A stretch of DNA of 21,497 bases from an uncultured Bacilli bacterium (GTDB lineage: Bacteria > Bacillota_I > Bacilli_A > RF39 > UBA660). The translations under genes were made by a program, and so were the position numbers. The notes below the pieces were generated by a model. The model did not search any database. It saw only the letters and a program-made list of their open reading frames with translations, and had not been told where the DNA came from. The stretch's first letter is position 1. Each line of letters begins with the position of its first letter. The stretch spans positions 1 to 21,497 of the forward strand of contig CANRDR010000005.1 of the NCBI GenBank assembly GCA_947629425.1, written 5' to 3'. Below are positions 7,400-15,686 of the stretch, piece after piece.

Positions 7400-7434
7400 A
7401 TATTTTTTAACAAGTGTTCGTATTATTATAAATT

Positions 7435-8994
7435 TTAAGATACTTTATAAGGATTATCTTTTGTACCAGTTCCACCAGTACTATAACTTGTACCAGATGC
7501 TAATACAATTACTGGTCTTATTTTTGTTGATGTTGCAGTACTTGAATGATTTATATAAAAACTTGAAGTATATGAAGGTAAAGTATATATAGTGTCTGTT
7601 AAATTATTACGGCCATATGGTGTTGCTAAAAACCATGATCCACCATTACTATTAGTCGGAAATGGATTTGATAAATAACAATCTTTATTATTACTATAAC
7701 TCCAAGAATACCTAGATCCAATTCCAGCTGCAAATGCTTCACTTGCAGTTAGTAATCCTGCATAATCATGCGATTTTTCTCCACTATTACACCTTAATGG
7801 ATAAAAGTTACTCGGTTTTCCAATAACATCATCAAAATATGCTGCTTGAAGTGTAGTTACATACGTAGATCCTATTGAACTTTCATATACTGAAATTCCA
7901 GAAGAATTATACCACAAACCAGTATAATTTACACACCAATCCTCTTGTTTTAATCTAATTAATAAACTAGCAGAAAAATTATTTTTTATCCAATTATTTA
8001 AAGTTGTACGCATAGAATTTGATTGCCCTGATTTATAGTTTGATCTATAAGGATTTTTCGATGTTCCTAAATTAGAATTATTAGTATTAGAATATCCATA
8101 TATAGCAGTAGAACTACTACTAATAAATGGGTTTTTAGAAGCATTTTTACAACTACTATTTTTAGTACTATCTTCTAATATTAATTTAATACTTCCATCT
8201 CCTTGAATTCTTACTATTCTCCAACACATACTATTAAAAATAACATAATTGTTTTGTACACTACCCCTAAAATAATATGAATTACCATAACTATCTTTTG
8301 TTAAAGACAAACTATGTTCATTAGCGGAAAGATTAGATCCAATATAGGAATTTTCTACATAAACAGCGTAACCATTTGAATTACTACCTTGACTTTTAGC
8401 ACTAGATATAACTTTTTCTGCCAAACCTTTTTTCATTGGGGATTCTGTTATATTTATTTTAGCGGAAAATTTTGATCCATACTCTATTGTAGCAACAGAT
8501 GAATAATATATTTTCATAGTATAATTTTGTGTTTCGCTGGGTGCAATAGTAGCAGCAAACATATATTGTGCTTGTTCATCAGTTTTTTTAGGAAAGTAAA
8601 ATTTTTCATCAGATATACCAGTACATGATGAATTAGAAGAACTACAATTTATATTATAGTGAATTGCTTCTTCTGATGTAAAAGTATTACTGATATTATC
8701 TAATATAACACCATATTCTTGATTACTTTTACTTTTATTAATTACTTTAAAAGTCTTTTCACCAATAATATCACCTTTTTTTACAGAGCTAGCCTTCAAG
8801 GTTCCATTTCCATCTTCATATATTAAATCTAAACTACCAAATTTTCCTTGAACACTAATATCACTAGTATTACCTCTAACAGTCGTTGTATAATAAGCAT
8901 AAGTAACACCTATTAACAAAATACATATTAAGAAAATCATCATAATACTAGCAGATATTACTTGTAATCTATTTTTATTTAATGTATTATTCAT
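7435..8994 (-). CDS. Secreted TasA/camelysin-like surface protein
   Basis: This is a 519-residue protein with an N-terminal hydrophobic segment (about residues 9-34) ending in TYAYY. A beta-rich region that looks like the TasA/CalY (camelysin) family follows (GNTSDISVQG, then VKKGDIIGEKTFKVINKS). The C-terminal half has a Cys-containing beta domain with CWRIVRI, GLLTASEAFAAG, KIRPVIVL and a GGTGTKDNPYKV end. I know this layout from large surface proteins of uncultured gut Firmicutes, but their function is not established. No sorting signal is present, so it is either released or held by the N-terminal segment. ATG at 8994 follows AAGGTGA; the in-frame upstream codons are rejected. Extracellular matrix or fibre formation is a guess from TasA. 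Confidence 0.65.
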   Translation of the reverse strand: MNNTLNKNRLQVISASIMMIFLICILLIGVTYAYYTTTVRGNTSDISVQGKFGSLDLIYEDGNGTLKASSVKKGDIIGEKTFKVINKSKSNQEYGVILDNISNTFTSEEAIHYNINCSSSNSSCTGISDEKFYFPKKTDEQAQYMFAATIAPSETQNYTMKIYYSSVATIEYGSKFSAKINITESPMKKGLAEKVISSAKSQGSNSNGYAVYVENSYIGSNLSANEHSLSLTKDSYGNSYYFRGSVQNNYVIFNSMCWRIVRIQGDGSIKLILEDSTKNSSCKNASKNPFISSSSTAIYGYSNTNNSNLGTSKNPYRSNYKSGQSNSMRTTLNNWIKNNFSASLLIRLKQEDWCVNYTGLWYNSSGISVYESSIGSTYVTTLQAAYFDDVIGKPSNFYPLRCNSGEKSHDYAGLLTASEAFAAGIGSRYSWSYSNNKDCYLSNPFPTNSNGGSWFLATPYGRNNLTDTIYTLPSYTSSFYINHSSTATSTKIRPVIVLASGTSYSTGGTGTKDNPYKVS

Positions 8995-9020
8995 ACATTC
9001 ACCTTCTACCTTACAATTTA

Positions 9021-9029
9021 ATAATAACA
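9021..9029 (-). promoter_or_regulatory. Extended -10 upstream of the TasA-like gene
   Basis: On the minus strand TGTTATTAT (9029-9021) is an extended -10 (TGn-TATTAT). No convincing -35 is seen. The same TGTTAT core precedes mutS and the pentapeptide gene. Confidence 0.4.
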
Positions 9030-9057
9030 TATTAAATTTTTTTTTAAAATATTTATT

Positions 9058-9477
9058 TTATTTTTTATAATTAAATAATTTATTTTTAGTATAATAATAT
9101 ATATCATTAGTAAAATTACATATAAATAAATTATTTATTTCATATAAATATTTTAAAAATATATTATCAAATATGTTAGATTTAACTAATATATATGTAT
9201 TATTAATAACCATTTTGCTAACTTCTCCTGTTAAATAATTATTATACATATGTATATTTTTAAACTTAGTATAAGATTCTTCTTTATATAATAATTCATA
9301 TATATATTTATTAAAGAAATCTTTATTAATACTTGAAACTATATTATTATAAGTATTAAATGCCATATTAATATTTTTTTTATTTTGTTTAAATATAGTT
9401 TTAAATACTATATATAAGTTACTTGATTTAGTTTTATTATATTCACTATTTATTTTAAAAATATAAAAAGTTTTCAA
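9058..9477 (-). CDS. sirA: SirA-like sporulation inhibitor of DNA replication
   Basis: This is a 139-residue soluble protein rich in Asn, Tyr, Lys and Ile. The N-terminal YIFKINSEY, the following SNLYIVFKTI and the C-terminal NLFICNFTNDIYYY recall the SirA family (PF10747), about 140-150 residues. In B. subtilis, SirA binds DnaA domain I and stops new rounds of replication when cells commit to sporulation. Its gene is switched on directly by phosphorylated Spo0A. Here the start is TTG at 9477, five bases after AGGTGAT, and a perfect Spo0A box with a TATAAT lies just upstream. It follows smc with a 62-bp gap containing that promoter. The residue match is modest, and the box strengthens the call. 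Confidence 0.65.
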   Translation of the reverse strand: MKTFYIFKINSEYNKTKSSNLYIVFKTIFKQNKKNINMAFNTYNNIVSSINKDFFNKYIYELLYKEESYTKFKNIHMYNNYLTGEVSKMVINNTYILVKSNIFDNIFLKYLYEINNLFICNFTNDIYYYTKNKLFNYKK

Positions 9478-9494
9478 ATATAATCACCTAAATA

Positions 9495-9528
9495 ATTATA
9501 TTAAAAACTTTTTATATAATATGTCGAA
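9495..9528 (-). promoter_or_regulatory. Spo0A box and -10 of the SirA-like gene
   Basis: TTCGACA at 9528-9522 on the minus strand (TGTCGAA on plus) is a perfect Spo0A box. TATAAT begins 21 bp after it (9500-9495). This resembles Spo0A-activated sigma-A promoters such as spoIIG, where the box sits at the -35 region with long spacing. The box ends 44 bp before the TTG start. Confidence 0.7.
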
Positions 9529-9539
9529 TTATAATAGTT

Positions 9540-12485
9540 TTATTTTATTTCATCTAATTTAACACTAACTAATTTAGATACTCCACTTTCTTGCATAGTA
9601 ATACCATATAAAGTATCTACATATTCCATAGTTCTTTTTTTATGAGTTATTATTATAAATTCTGTTTTATTTTTATATTCATTTATATAATTACCAAACA
9701 TATCTACGTTAGCCTCATCTAATGCTGCTTCTACTTCATCTAATATACAAAATGGTACATATCTTATATTTAATATAGAAAATAATAATGCTATTGCGGT
9801 TAATGTTTTTTCTCCACCTGATAGCAAATTAATTGTTTTTAAAGTTTTTCCTGGAGGACATGCAATAATTTCTACACCAGTATTTAATAAATCATTTTTA
9901 TCATCTAATTTTAATTCTGCATTTCCACCTTTAAATAATTTTTTAAATACTTTATTAAATTCTATATTAACTTTATTAAATGTAGTTAAGAATTTATCTT
10001 TAATAGTACTATCTAAATCATCTATTATAGTTAATAAATTATTTATTGAATTAACTAAATCCATTTTTTCTTTAGTTAAATATTCAAATCTTTCATTAAT
10101 TCTATTATATTCTTCTATACTACCTAAATTAACGTTATCTATTAAACTTAATTCATATTTTAACGTATTTAATTTATTTGAATTTTCTTTAATATCTATA
10201 TTTAAATCATAATTTTTAATAGCGTTATCATAAGTCATATTATATTCTTCATTTAGTTTAATTAAATTATTATCTGTTTTTATTTCTAATTTAGATAATT
10301 CTATTTCATTAGTTTTTAAATTATTAGTTAATTTATTATAATTAGAATTTATTTTTTTATTATTTAATTCTATATTATTTATTTCTGTTATATTTTCTGT
10401 TCTATCAGTTTTTAATTTATTTAATTCTGTTTCTAATATTTCTTTTTTGCTATTAAGTTCATAATAATTATTTAATATTTCATCTAACTTTTTATCTTGT
10501 GTTTTATTTATTAATGAACTATTACCATTTATTTCATTATCTATATCTTGTTTATTTTTTTCTAAATTAGATAAGTTATTTAATTTTATTTCTAATCTAT
10601 TTTCTATATTATTTATTATTTTATTTATATTATTTAAATTATTTTCTATTATATTTAATTCTTCTAAACTTTTATCTAATATTTCTTTATTATTTTTATT
10701 TTTTAATATAATTGTATCTAATTCATTTTTAGTATTATTTAATTCATATTTATCTAATATTACATTATTAGTAAGTTTATTATATCCTCCAGTAATAGAA
10801 CCACCTCTATTTAATATATCTCCATCTAATGTAACTACTCTATATGTATAATTTATTAGTTTACCTAATGTATTCATAGTATCTATATTATCTACTACTA
10901 AAATATTACCTAATAAATTAAGTATTACGTTTTCATATTTAGAATTATATTCTACTAATTTATCTAAAGTATTTATAAAACCTTTTACAGTTTTAGATTT
11001 ATTTAATGTTTCATTATCAACATATTTAGGTTTTATTACATCTAACGGATAAAATGTACATTTACCTAATTTTTTTTCTTTTAAGTAATTTACTGCATTT
11101 TTAGCACTTAGTGTATCTTCTACTACTACATAATTAGTACTATAACCTAATGCATTTGATAAAGCATCTTTATATATAACTTCTGTATCTATTAAGTTTC
11201 CTATAATATTATGTATTCCATTTAACGAACTACTATTTAATATATTTTTTACACTATTAGGTATACTATAATTATTTAATAAATTATTTTCTAATATATT
11301 TATTTTATTTTTTAATGTTTCTTCTTTTAAAGTATTAGTTTTTATTATTTTATCTAATTCATCTATATTTATTTTAGATTTTTTATAATCATTAATTAAA
11401 TTATCTTTTTTAATTAATGTTTCTTCTTGGTCTTTTTTTAATATATTTATTTCATTTTTAAGAACTTTTATATCTTTTTCTATAGTTAATTTTTTTTCTT
11501 TTAATAAAACTATATTATCTTGTATTTTAATATCATCTACTTCAAATTTTTTACGTTCTAAAGTTATTTGTTTTAATGCTTCTGCATCACTTATTTCTTT
11601 ATTTATATTTATTAGTTTTTGATTTAATTCATTTATTTTAGTTTCTAATTTTGTATTTTTTAATTTTAATGTTTCTATAATACTTATGTCTTTAGTATTA
11701 GTACTATCTATATTTAATAATTCATTATTAATAGATTCTATATTTAATTTTAATTCATTTATTCTATTAGTAGAATCTTTTATATCTATAGCGGTTAAAA
11801 CTATATCTATATTATCTTTTTCTTCTTTTATTTTTTTATATTTTAATGCATTATCTCTTTCTATTTTTAATGGTTCTAAATTAGTAGATAATTCTTTTAT
11901 TAATAAGTCTATTTTTTCTATATTATCATTTGATTTTTCTATTTTTTTTAATGTTTCTTCTTTATGTTTTTTATATTTTAATATTCCTGCTGCTTCTTCT
12001 ATTATAAGTCTTCTATCTTCTTTTTTTCCATTTAATATTTCACTTATTTTACCTTGTGATATTATACTAAATGAATTAGTACTTGACCCACTATCTAAAA
12101 ATAAATCTGTTATATCTTTTAATCTTACTTTAGTATTATTTATATAATATTCATTATCTCCTGTAGAGTATACTACTCTTTTTATTTCTATTTCAGTTAA
12201 TTCACTATTTAAATATTTATCAGAATTATCAAAAGTTAGGCTTACCCATGCTCTAGTCATCGGTTTTCTTGAATTGCTTCCTTGAAATATAACATCAGTC
12301 ATATTATTAGATCCTCTTAAATTTTTAATAGATTGTTCACCTAATACCCATTTAATAGCATCTACTATATTTGATTTACCTGAACCATTTGGCCCAACAA
12401 TACCTGTTATTCCATCACGTACTTTAATATCTATTTTATCTGCAAATGATTTAAATCCATGACTTTTTATACTAATTAACTTCAT
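9540..12485 (-). CDS. smc: Chromosome partition protein SMC, short-armed
   Basis: This 981-residue ATPase organises and segregates the chromosome, with ScpA and ScpB in most Firmicutes. The N-terminal head has the Walker A motif GPNGSGKS (31-38) and a Q-loop region. A coiled coil runs about 165-405, a hinge about 405-570 (ending RGGSITGGYN) and a second coiled coil to about 800. The C-terminal head has the ABC signature LSGGEK (from 888) and Walker B with CILDEVEAALDEAN (from 917). All catalytic parts are present, but the protein is about 200 residues shorter than B. subtilis SMC (about 1186). The loss falls in the coiled-coil arms. It sits 7 bp after rnc, an order conserved in Bacillus. ftsY, the usual next gene, is absent. 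Confidence 0.97.
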   Translation of the reverse strand: MKLISIKSHGFKSFADKIDIKVRDGITGIVGPNGSGKSNIVDAIKWVLGEQSIKNLRGSNNMTDVIFQGSNSRKPMTRAWVSLTFDNSDKYLNSELTEIEIKRVVYSTGDNEYYINNTKVRLKDITDLFLDSGSSTNSFSIISQGKISEILNGKKEDRRLIIEEAAGILKYKKHKEETLKKIEKSNDNIEKIDLLIKELSTNLEPLKIERDNALKYKKIKEEKDNIDIVLTAIDIKDSTNRINELKLNIESINNELLNIDSTNTKDISIIETLKLKNTKLETKINELNQKLININKEISDAEALKQITLERKKFEVDDIKIQDNIVLLKEKKLTIEKDIKVLKNEINILKKDQEETLIKKDNLINDYKKSKINIDELDKIIKTNTLKEETLKNKINILENNLLNNYSIPNSVKNILNSSSLNGIHNIIGNLIDTEVIYKDALSNALGYSTNYVVVEDTLSAKNAVNYLKEKKLGKCTFYPLDVIKPKYVDNETLNKSKTVKGFINTLDKLVEYNSKYENVILNLLGNILVVDNIDTMNTLGKLINYTYRVVTLDGDILNRGGSITGGYNKLTNNVILDKYELNNTKNELDTIILKNKNNKEILDKSLEELNIIENNLNNINKIINNIENRLEIKLNNLSNLEKNKQDIDNEINGNSSLINKTQDKKLDEILNNYYELNSKKEILETELNKLKTDRTENITEINNIELNNKKINSNYNKLTNNLKTNEIELSKLEIKTDNNLIKLNEEYNMTYDNAIKNYDLNIDIKENSNKLNTLKYELSLIDNVNLGSIEEYNRINERFEYLTKEKMDLVNSINNLLTIIDDLDSTIKDKFLTTFNKVNIEFNKVFKKLFKGGNAELKLDDKNDLLNTGVEIIACPPGKTLKTINLLSGGEKTLTAIALLFSILNIRYVPFCILDEVEAALDEANVDMFGNYINEYKNKTEFIIITHKKRTMEYVDTLYGITMQESGVSKLVSVKLDEIK

Positions 12486-12492
12486 ACATCAC

Positions 12493-13137
12493 CTATACTG
12501 ATTTTTTTATTGCATCTTTTGCAGCCTTTTGTTCTGCATCTTTCTTACTTTTTCCTATTCCTGTTCCAAAAACTATTCCATCTACTAATACATTTACTTT
12601 AAATGTCTTATCATGTGCTGGACCACTTTCTTGTACTAATACGTATTCTAATGATTTTTTTTCTGTTTGTACCATTTCTTGTAAATGTGATTTATAGTCA
12701 CTTAAAAATACTTTTTTTTCTAATACATAAGGTATTACTATTTTATGTATATATTCTTTTGCAACTTCAAAACCTTTATCTAAATATATTACTGCTAATA
12801 CTGCTTCAAATATATCTGCAATAATAGTTTCATTTTCTGTATGATCTAAACTATGTCCTACTTTTATATATGGTATTAAATTGATTTTTTTTGAGTATTC
12901 AAATAATGCATTTTCACATACATAACTTGCTCTAGTTTTACTCATCTCTCCTTCAGACATATTAGTATTGCTATAAAAATATTCACTCATTATTAACTGT
13001 AAAACAGCATCTCCTAAAAATTCTAATCTTTCATAACATTCTCCACCACATTCATTAGAATAGCTAGAATGCGTTAATGCTACATTTAATAAATCTATAT
13101 TATCTATATTTATTCCTAAATCAGTTAAAAATTTCAT
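12493..13137 (-). CDS. rnc: Ribonuclease III
   Basis: This is a 214-residue double-strand-specific endoribonuclease for rRNA and small RNA processing. The N-terminal RNase III domain carries the signature ERLEFLGDAVL with its catalytic Glu and Asp residues. A second acidic site lies at ADIFEAVLAVIY. The C-terminal double-stranded RNA-binding domain (about 145-214) ends KKDAEQKAAKDAI. A GTG at 13146 is in frame but overlaps the ribosome site AGGTG. ATG at 13137 is the better start. It heads the rnc-smc operon, with a TTGTTT-17-TATAAT promoter upstream. Confidence 0.96.
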   Translation of the reverse strand: MKFLTDLGINIDNIDLLNVALTHSSYSNECGGECYERLEFLGDAVLQLIMSEYFYSNTNMSEGEMSKTRASYVCENALFEYSKKINLIPYIKVGHSLDHTENETIIADIFEAVLAVIYLDKGFEVAKEYIHKIVIPYVLEKKVFLSDYKSHLQEMVQTEKKSLEYVLVQESGPAHDKTFKVNVLVDGIVFGTGIGKSKKDAEQKAAKDAIKKSV

Positions 13138-13153
13138 ATCTTTCACCTAATTT

Positions 13154-13182
13154 ATTATACAAAATAAAAAGTCTTAAAACAA
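13154..13182 (-). promoter_or_regulatory. Sigma-A promoter of rnc-smc
   Basis: On the minus strand TTGTTT (13182-13177) is followed by 17 bp and TATAAT (13159-13154), 17 bp before the rnc ATG. The -35 lies inside the hairpin of the upstream gene's terminator. Confidence 0.65.
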
Positions 13183-13187
13183 GACTT
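13160..13187 (-). terminator. Terminator after the cadherin-like protein gene
   Basis: On the minus strand the 7-bp stem AAGTCTT/AAGACTT (13187-13181 with 13175-13169) has a 5-nt loop and is followed by TTTATTTT. It lies 9 bp after the stop of the upstream gene and overlaps the rnc promoter. Confidence 0.8.
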
Positions 13188-13195
13188 AACATTTT

Positions 13196-14533
13196 TTAAA
13201 TTTTAAACACTTCTATTTCTTCATTATTTTGTTCTTGTACTACATTATTTGAGTTATTATTTTTCTTAGTTTTCTTTTCTTTTTTTGGTTGTGTATAATC
13301 ATTCTTTTTCTTTTTATTATTTTTAATAATTATTATAAATACTAATATTAAAATTAATAATACTACTGCAGCAAGTGCTATATAAATTAATAATGTTTTT
13401 TTATTGTCTTTTGTAATATTAATTCTATATACTGTAGTAATTCCATCATCACCAGTTACATTTATTGTTATTAAACTTCCATCTTTTAAATCTTTATTTC
13501 CTTTTATTTCAAATTTATCACTTTCGTTTTGTACTATAGGTGTAATTTGTAAAGTAGATACATTGTTTTCTATTTTCAAATTATATACTAATGTTTTAGG
13601 ATCAAATTTGATATCATATCCACCAATTACTAGGCTTTTTAAAAAATGCCCTATATCAACGCCTTCTTCTAATCTTGTTACAAATAAATTATATTCGTCT
13701 GTATTACCAGATTTATCTGATAATTTTATTGTAATTGTGTTTTCACCAACCGTTAAATTTTCATTACCTGTAACTTCAACTTTTATGTCAGTATCTACAT
13801 CTGCTACTACTTCAATATTCTCTACATTATTTAATACTTGAAAATTATATTCTTTCTTTTTAATACTAAATGTACCAAAATCAATTTCTTCTTCTGTATC
13901 TTTATTTTTTAAAGTCAAACTTTTTATTTGTATTTTATTTGTTGTTTCTTCTGTTGCATTTGAATAACAAGCATAAAAATTTGTATTTCTATCAACTTGT
14001 ATAGTTCCATGATTTCCTACTTTACAAGTATTAGCTGTACCCCAACCATTAAATCCTTCTTTGTCTATCTCAGGAAGTCTTATTTGACATGATGTATTTC
14101 CATCAGTTACTTCACATGTAACATTTTCCTTTTTTTCTCCATCATTATAATCTAATGTAACACTATAAGTAACAGCTGGTTTAGTAGTTGTTGTACTTGA
14201 TGGTATTACATAATGTTTATTTTTAATTCTTACATTACTTTCATTTGTACCAGAAGCAATTTTTACAACACCAATTTCAATATCTGTATTAAATACAATA
14301 TTTTTATTAATTACTATTTTAGCCTCTTTTTTTTCTTCATTATAATTCACCGAAAAGAAACTATTATAATCTTCTCCATTAGCAGTAAATTTTAAATCTT
14401 TACTCTCTACTCCTGTACATGAAAAATTATCAACTTCATCTATATCTATTATTTCACTATAACATTCCATTGCAAATACATGTATAGGCAAAATTAATAA
14501 AACTCCTATAATTAAATAAAATATTTTTTTCAT
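13196..14533 (-). CDS. Membrane-anchored surface protein with two cadherin-like domains
   Basis: This is a 445-residue protein with a signal peptide (1-21, ending VFA). It then has a Cys-containing beta region, a Thr-rich linker (about 111-118) and a second Cys-containing beta region with RLPEIDKEGFNGW (about 120-195). Two cadherin-like beta-sandwich repeats follow (about 203-288 and 297-375). One membrane segment (380-403) precedes a Lys/Asn-rich cytoplasmic tail of about 42 residues. There is no sorting signal; the tail is far longer than that of a sortase substrate. Function is unknown; adhesion or wall contact is a guess. ATG at 14533 is chosen because AAAGGGTG precedes it and the signal peptide starts there. 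An in-frame ATG at 14623 would add 30 residues. Confidence 0.72.
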   Translation of the reverse strand: MKKIFYLIIGVLLILPIHVFAMECYSEIIDIDEVDNFSCTGVESKDLKFTANGEDYNSFFSVNYNEEKKEAKIVINKNIVFNTDIEIGVVKIASGTNESNVRIKNKHYVIPSSTTTTKPAVTYSVTLDYNDGEKKENVTCEVTDGNTSCQIRLPEIDKEGFNGWGTANTCKVGNHGTIQVDRNTNFYACYSNATEETTNKIQIKSLTLKNKDTEEEIDFGTFSIKKKEYNFQVLNNVENIEVVADVDTDIKVEVTGNENLTVGENTITIKLSDKSGNTDEYNLFVTRLEEGVDIGHFLKSLVIGGYDIKFDPKTLVYNLKIENNVSTLQITPIVQNESDKFEIKGNKDLKDGSLITINVTGDDGITTVYRINITKDNKKTLLIYIALAAVVLLILILVFIIIIKNNKKKKNDYTQPKKEKKTKKNNNSNNVVQEQNNEEIEVFKI

Positions 14534-14569
14534 AATAACACCCTTTACTCTATAAATAATATTATCACA

Positions 14570-14618
14570 ACTTTTAAAAAAAATAAATGTTTTTTTACCT
14601 ATTTCAAAACATTTATTT
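14570..14618 (-). terminator. Terminator of the spoVID-ysxE operon
   Basis: On the minus strand a perfect 13-bp stem AAATAAATGTTTT/AAAACATTTATTT (14618-14606 with 14593-14581) has a 12-nt loop and is followed by eight T residues. No T-run follows on the plus strand. It lies about 190 bp past the ysxE stop, so that transcript runs antisense through the small gene at 14646. Confidence 0.65.
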
Positions 14619-14645
14619 ATCATATTATATTAAAGGTGATATATA

Positions 14646-14831
14646 ATGAGAAAAAATAATAATTTTTTAAGTGGATTTTTCTCAATAATAACTGTATTAA
14701 TATTATCATGTTTAATATTCTATCAAGTAATTATTACTTTAATTTTACCTTTAAGATTTAATATATTTATTTTATTAATAGAAGTATTTTTATTATTTTA
14801 TGTATTATACAGAATAATATGGCCTTATTAA
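14646..14831 (+). CDS. Small membrane protein of unknown function
   Basis: This is a 61-residue protein with a positively charged start (MRKNNN) and two hydrophobic segments (about residues 10-34 and 38-57). The ribosome site AAAGGTGAT lies five bases before the ATG, the same arrangement used by sirA and others here, which is the main reason to accept it. I do not recognise it. It is divergent from the cadherin-like gene and convergent with ysxE, whose last 27 bp it overlaps. A weak TTTACC/TATCAT promoter is possible. A toxin-like or signalling peptide is conceivable but unsupported. Confidence 0.5.
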   Translation: MRKNNNFLSGFFSIITVLILSCLIFYQVIITLILPLRFNIFILLIEVFLLFYVLYRIIWPY

Positions 14832-15686
14832 ATTTTCTGTTTTATAAATATAATCTAAGTATTTTCTAACTATATAAACATTCTTTAATTCATTATTAGT
14901 TAGATTAATTTCATCTGGTAATACTAACATAATAAATAATAATTTCTTTTCATCTTCATTTAATGGAAATTTTTCTAAATAAACTTTTAATGGTTCACTA
15001 AAATCCATATTTAAATATACTCTTTTATATAAAGTAACTATATCTAATATAGGAGTATCTATTATATAATTATCCCAACTAATTAAGTAATCATTTTCAT
15101 TTTTAATATAATGATCAAGTGATAAATTATTATGTACTACACTAACTCTCATTCTATTTAAATCTATACTTATTTTATACCATTCTTCTATTTCTCTTTT
15201 TAAAAATACTAGTGATTCAAATATTTTACTTGAATTAACTATTAATAATTCTTCGCTTGGACTCATAAATACATTATCTTCTATTTCAAATATTAGTTTA
15301 TTAAAATAATCTTCCATATATTCTACTCTACCTAATATTGATTCATAAATACTTTTTATTTTATCATTAGTTATTTCTTTGTAATAGCTAGTTTTATTAT
15401 GTAATAAACTTATTACATTAATTAAATCTAATAATTTTTGTTCATCATCTATAGAAACATCTTCTACATATTCAAATACATTTACGTCTTCTCTATTATC
15501 ACTTATTAAATTAGGAAAATAGTTAAAACTTCTACTATTTAAATATTTATATAATTCTTTTATATCTTTATTTTTTTTATTTTTAATAACATAATTACCT
15601 TGTGTTGTATTAAATATTTTACATCCATTTTTTATAGTTACTTTATATGGTTTATATATTTTTGTTAGAAGTTCTATACTATTCAT
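14805..15686 (-). CDS. ysxE: YsxE-like spore coat protein (degenerate CotS/APH-type kinase fold)
   Basis: This is a 293-residue soluble protein with the layout of aminoglycoside-phosphotransferase-like kinases of the CotS family. The catalytic-loop position reads VVHNNLSLDHYI (His185, Asn186, Asn187), where active members have HGD. A later Asp205 (SWDN) matches the metal-binding Asp region. Loss of the catalytic Asp suggests no kinase activity, which fits YsxE more than CotS. The gene overlaps the end of the LysM gene by 8 bp, reproducing the spoVID-ysxE pair of B. subtilis. Start ATG at 15686 has no clear ribosome site, so translation is probably coupled. Confidence 0.75.
   Translation of the reverse strand: MNSIELLTKIYKPYKVTIKNGCKIFNTTQGNYVIKNKKNKDIKELYKYLNSRSFNYFPNLISDNREDVNVFEYVEDVSIDDEQKLLDLINVISLLHNKTSYYKEITNDKIKSIYESILGRVEYMEDYFNKLIFEIEDNVFMSPSEELLIVNSSKIFESLVFLKREIEEWYKISIDLNRMRVSVVHNNLSLDHYIKNENDYLISWDNYIIDTPILDIVTLYKRVYLNMDFSEPLKVYLEKFPLNEDEKKLLFIMLVLPDEINLTNNELKNVYIVRKYLDYIYKTENLIRPYYSV

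Noticed and set aside
11686..12147. A 153-codon plus-strand reading frame inside smc
   Set aside because: It lies wholly antisense to the conserved N-terminal part of smc, is low-complexity Ser/Leu/Phe/Ile-rich, and has no ribosome site. It is a shadow of the A-rich Lys/Asn/Glu codons on the other strand.
13404..13841. A 145-codon plus-strand frame antisense to the cadherin-like protein
   Set aside because: It has the same shadow-like composition, no ribosome site and no recognisable domain. The minus-strand gene has a clear signal peptide and domains.
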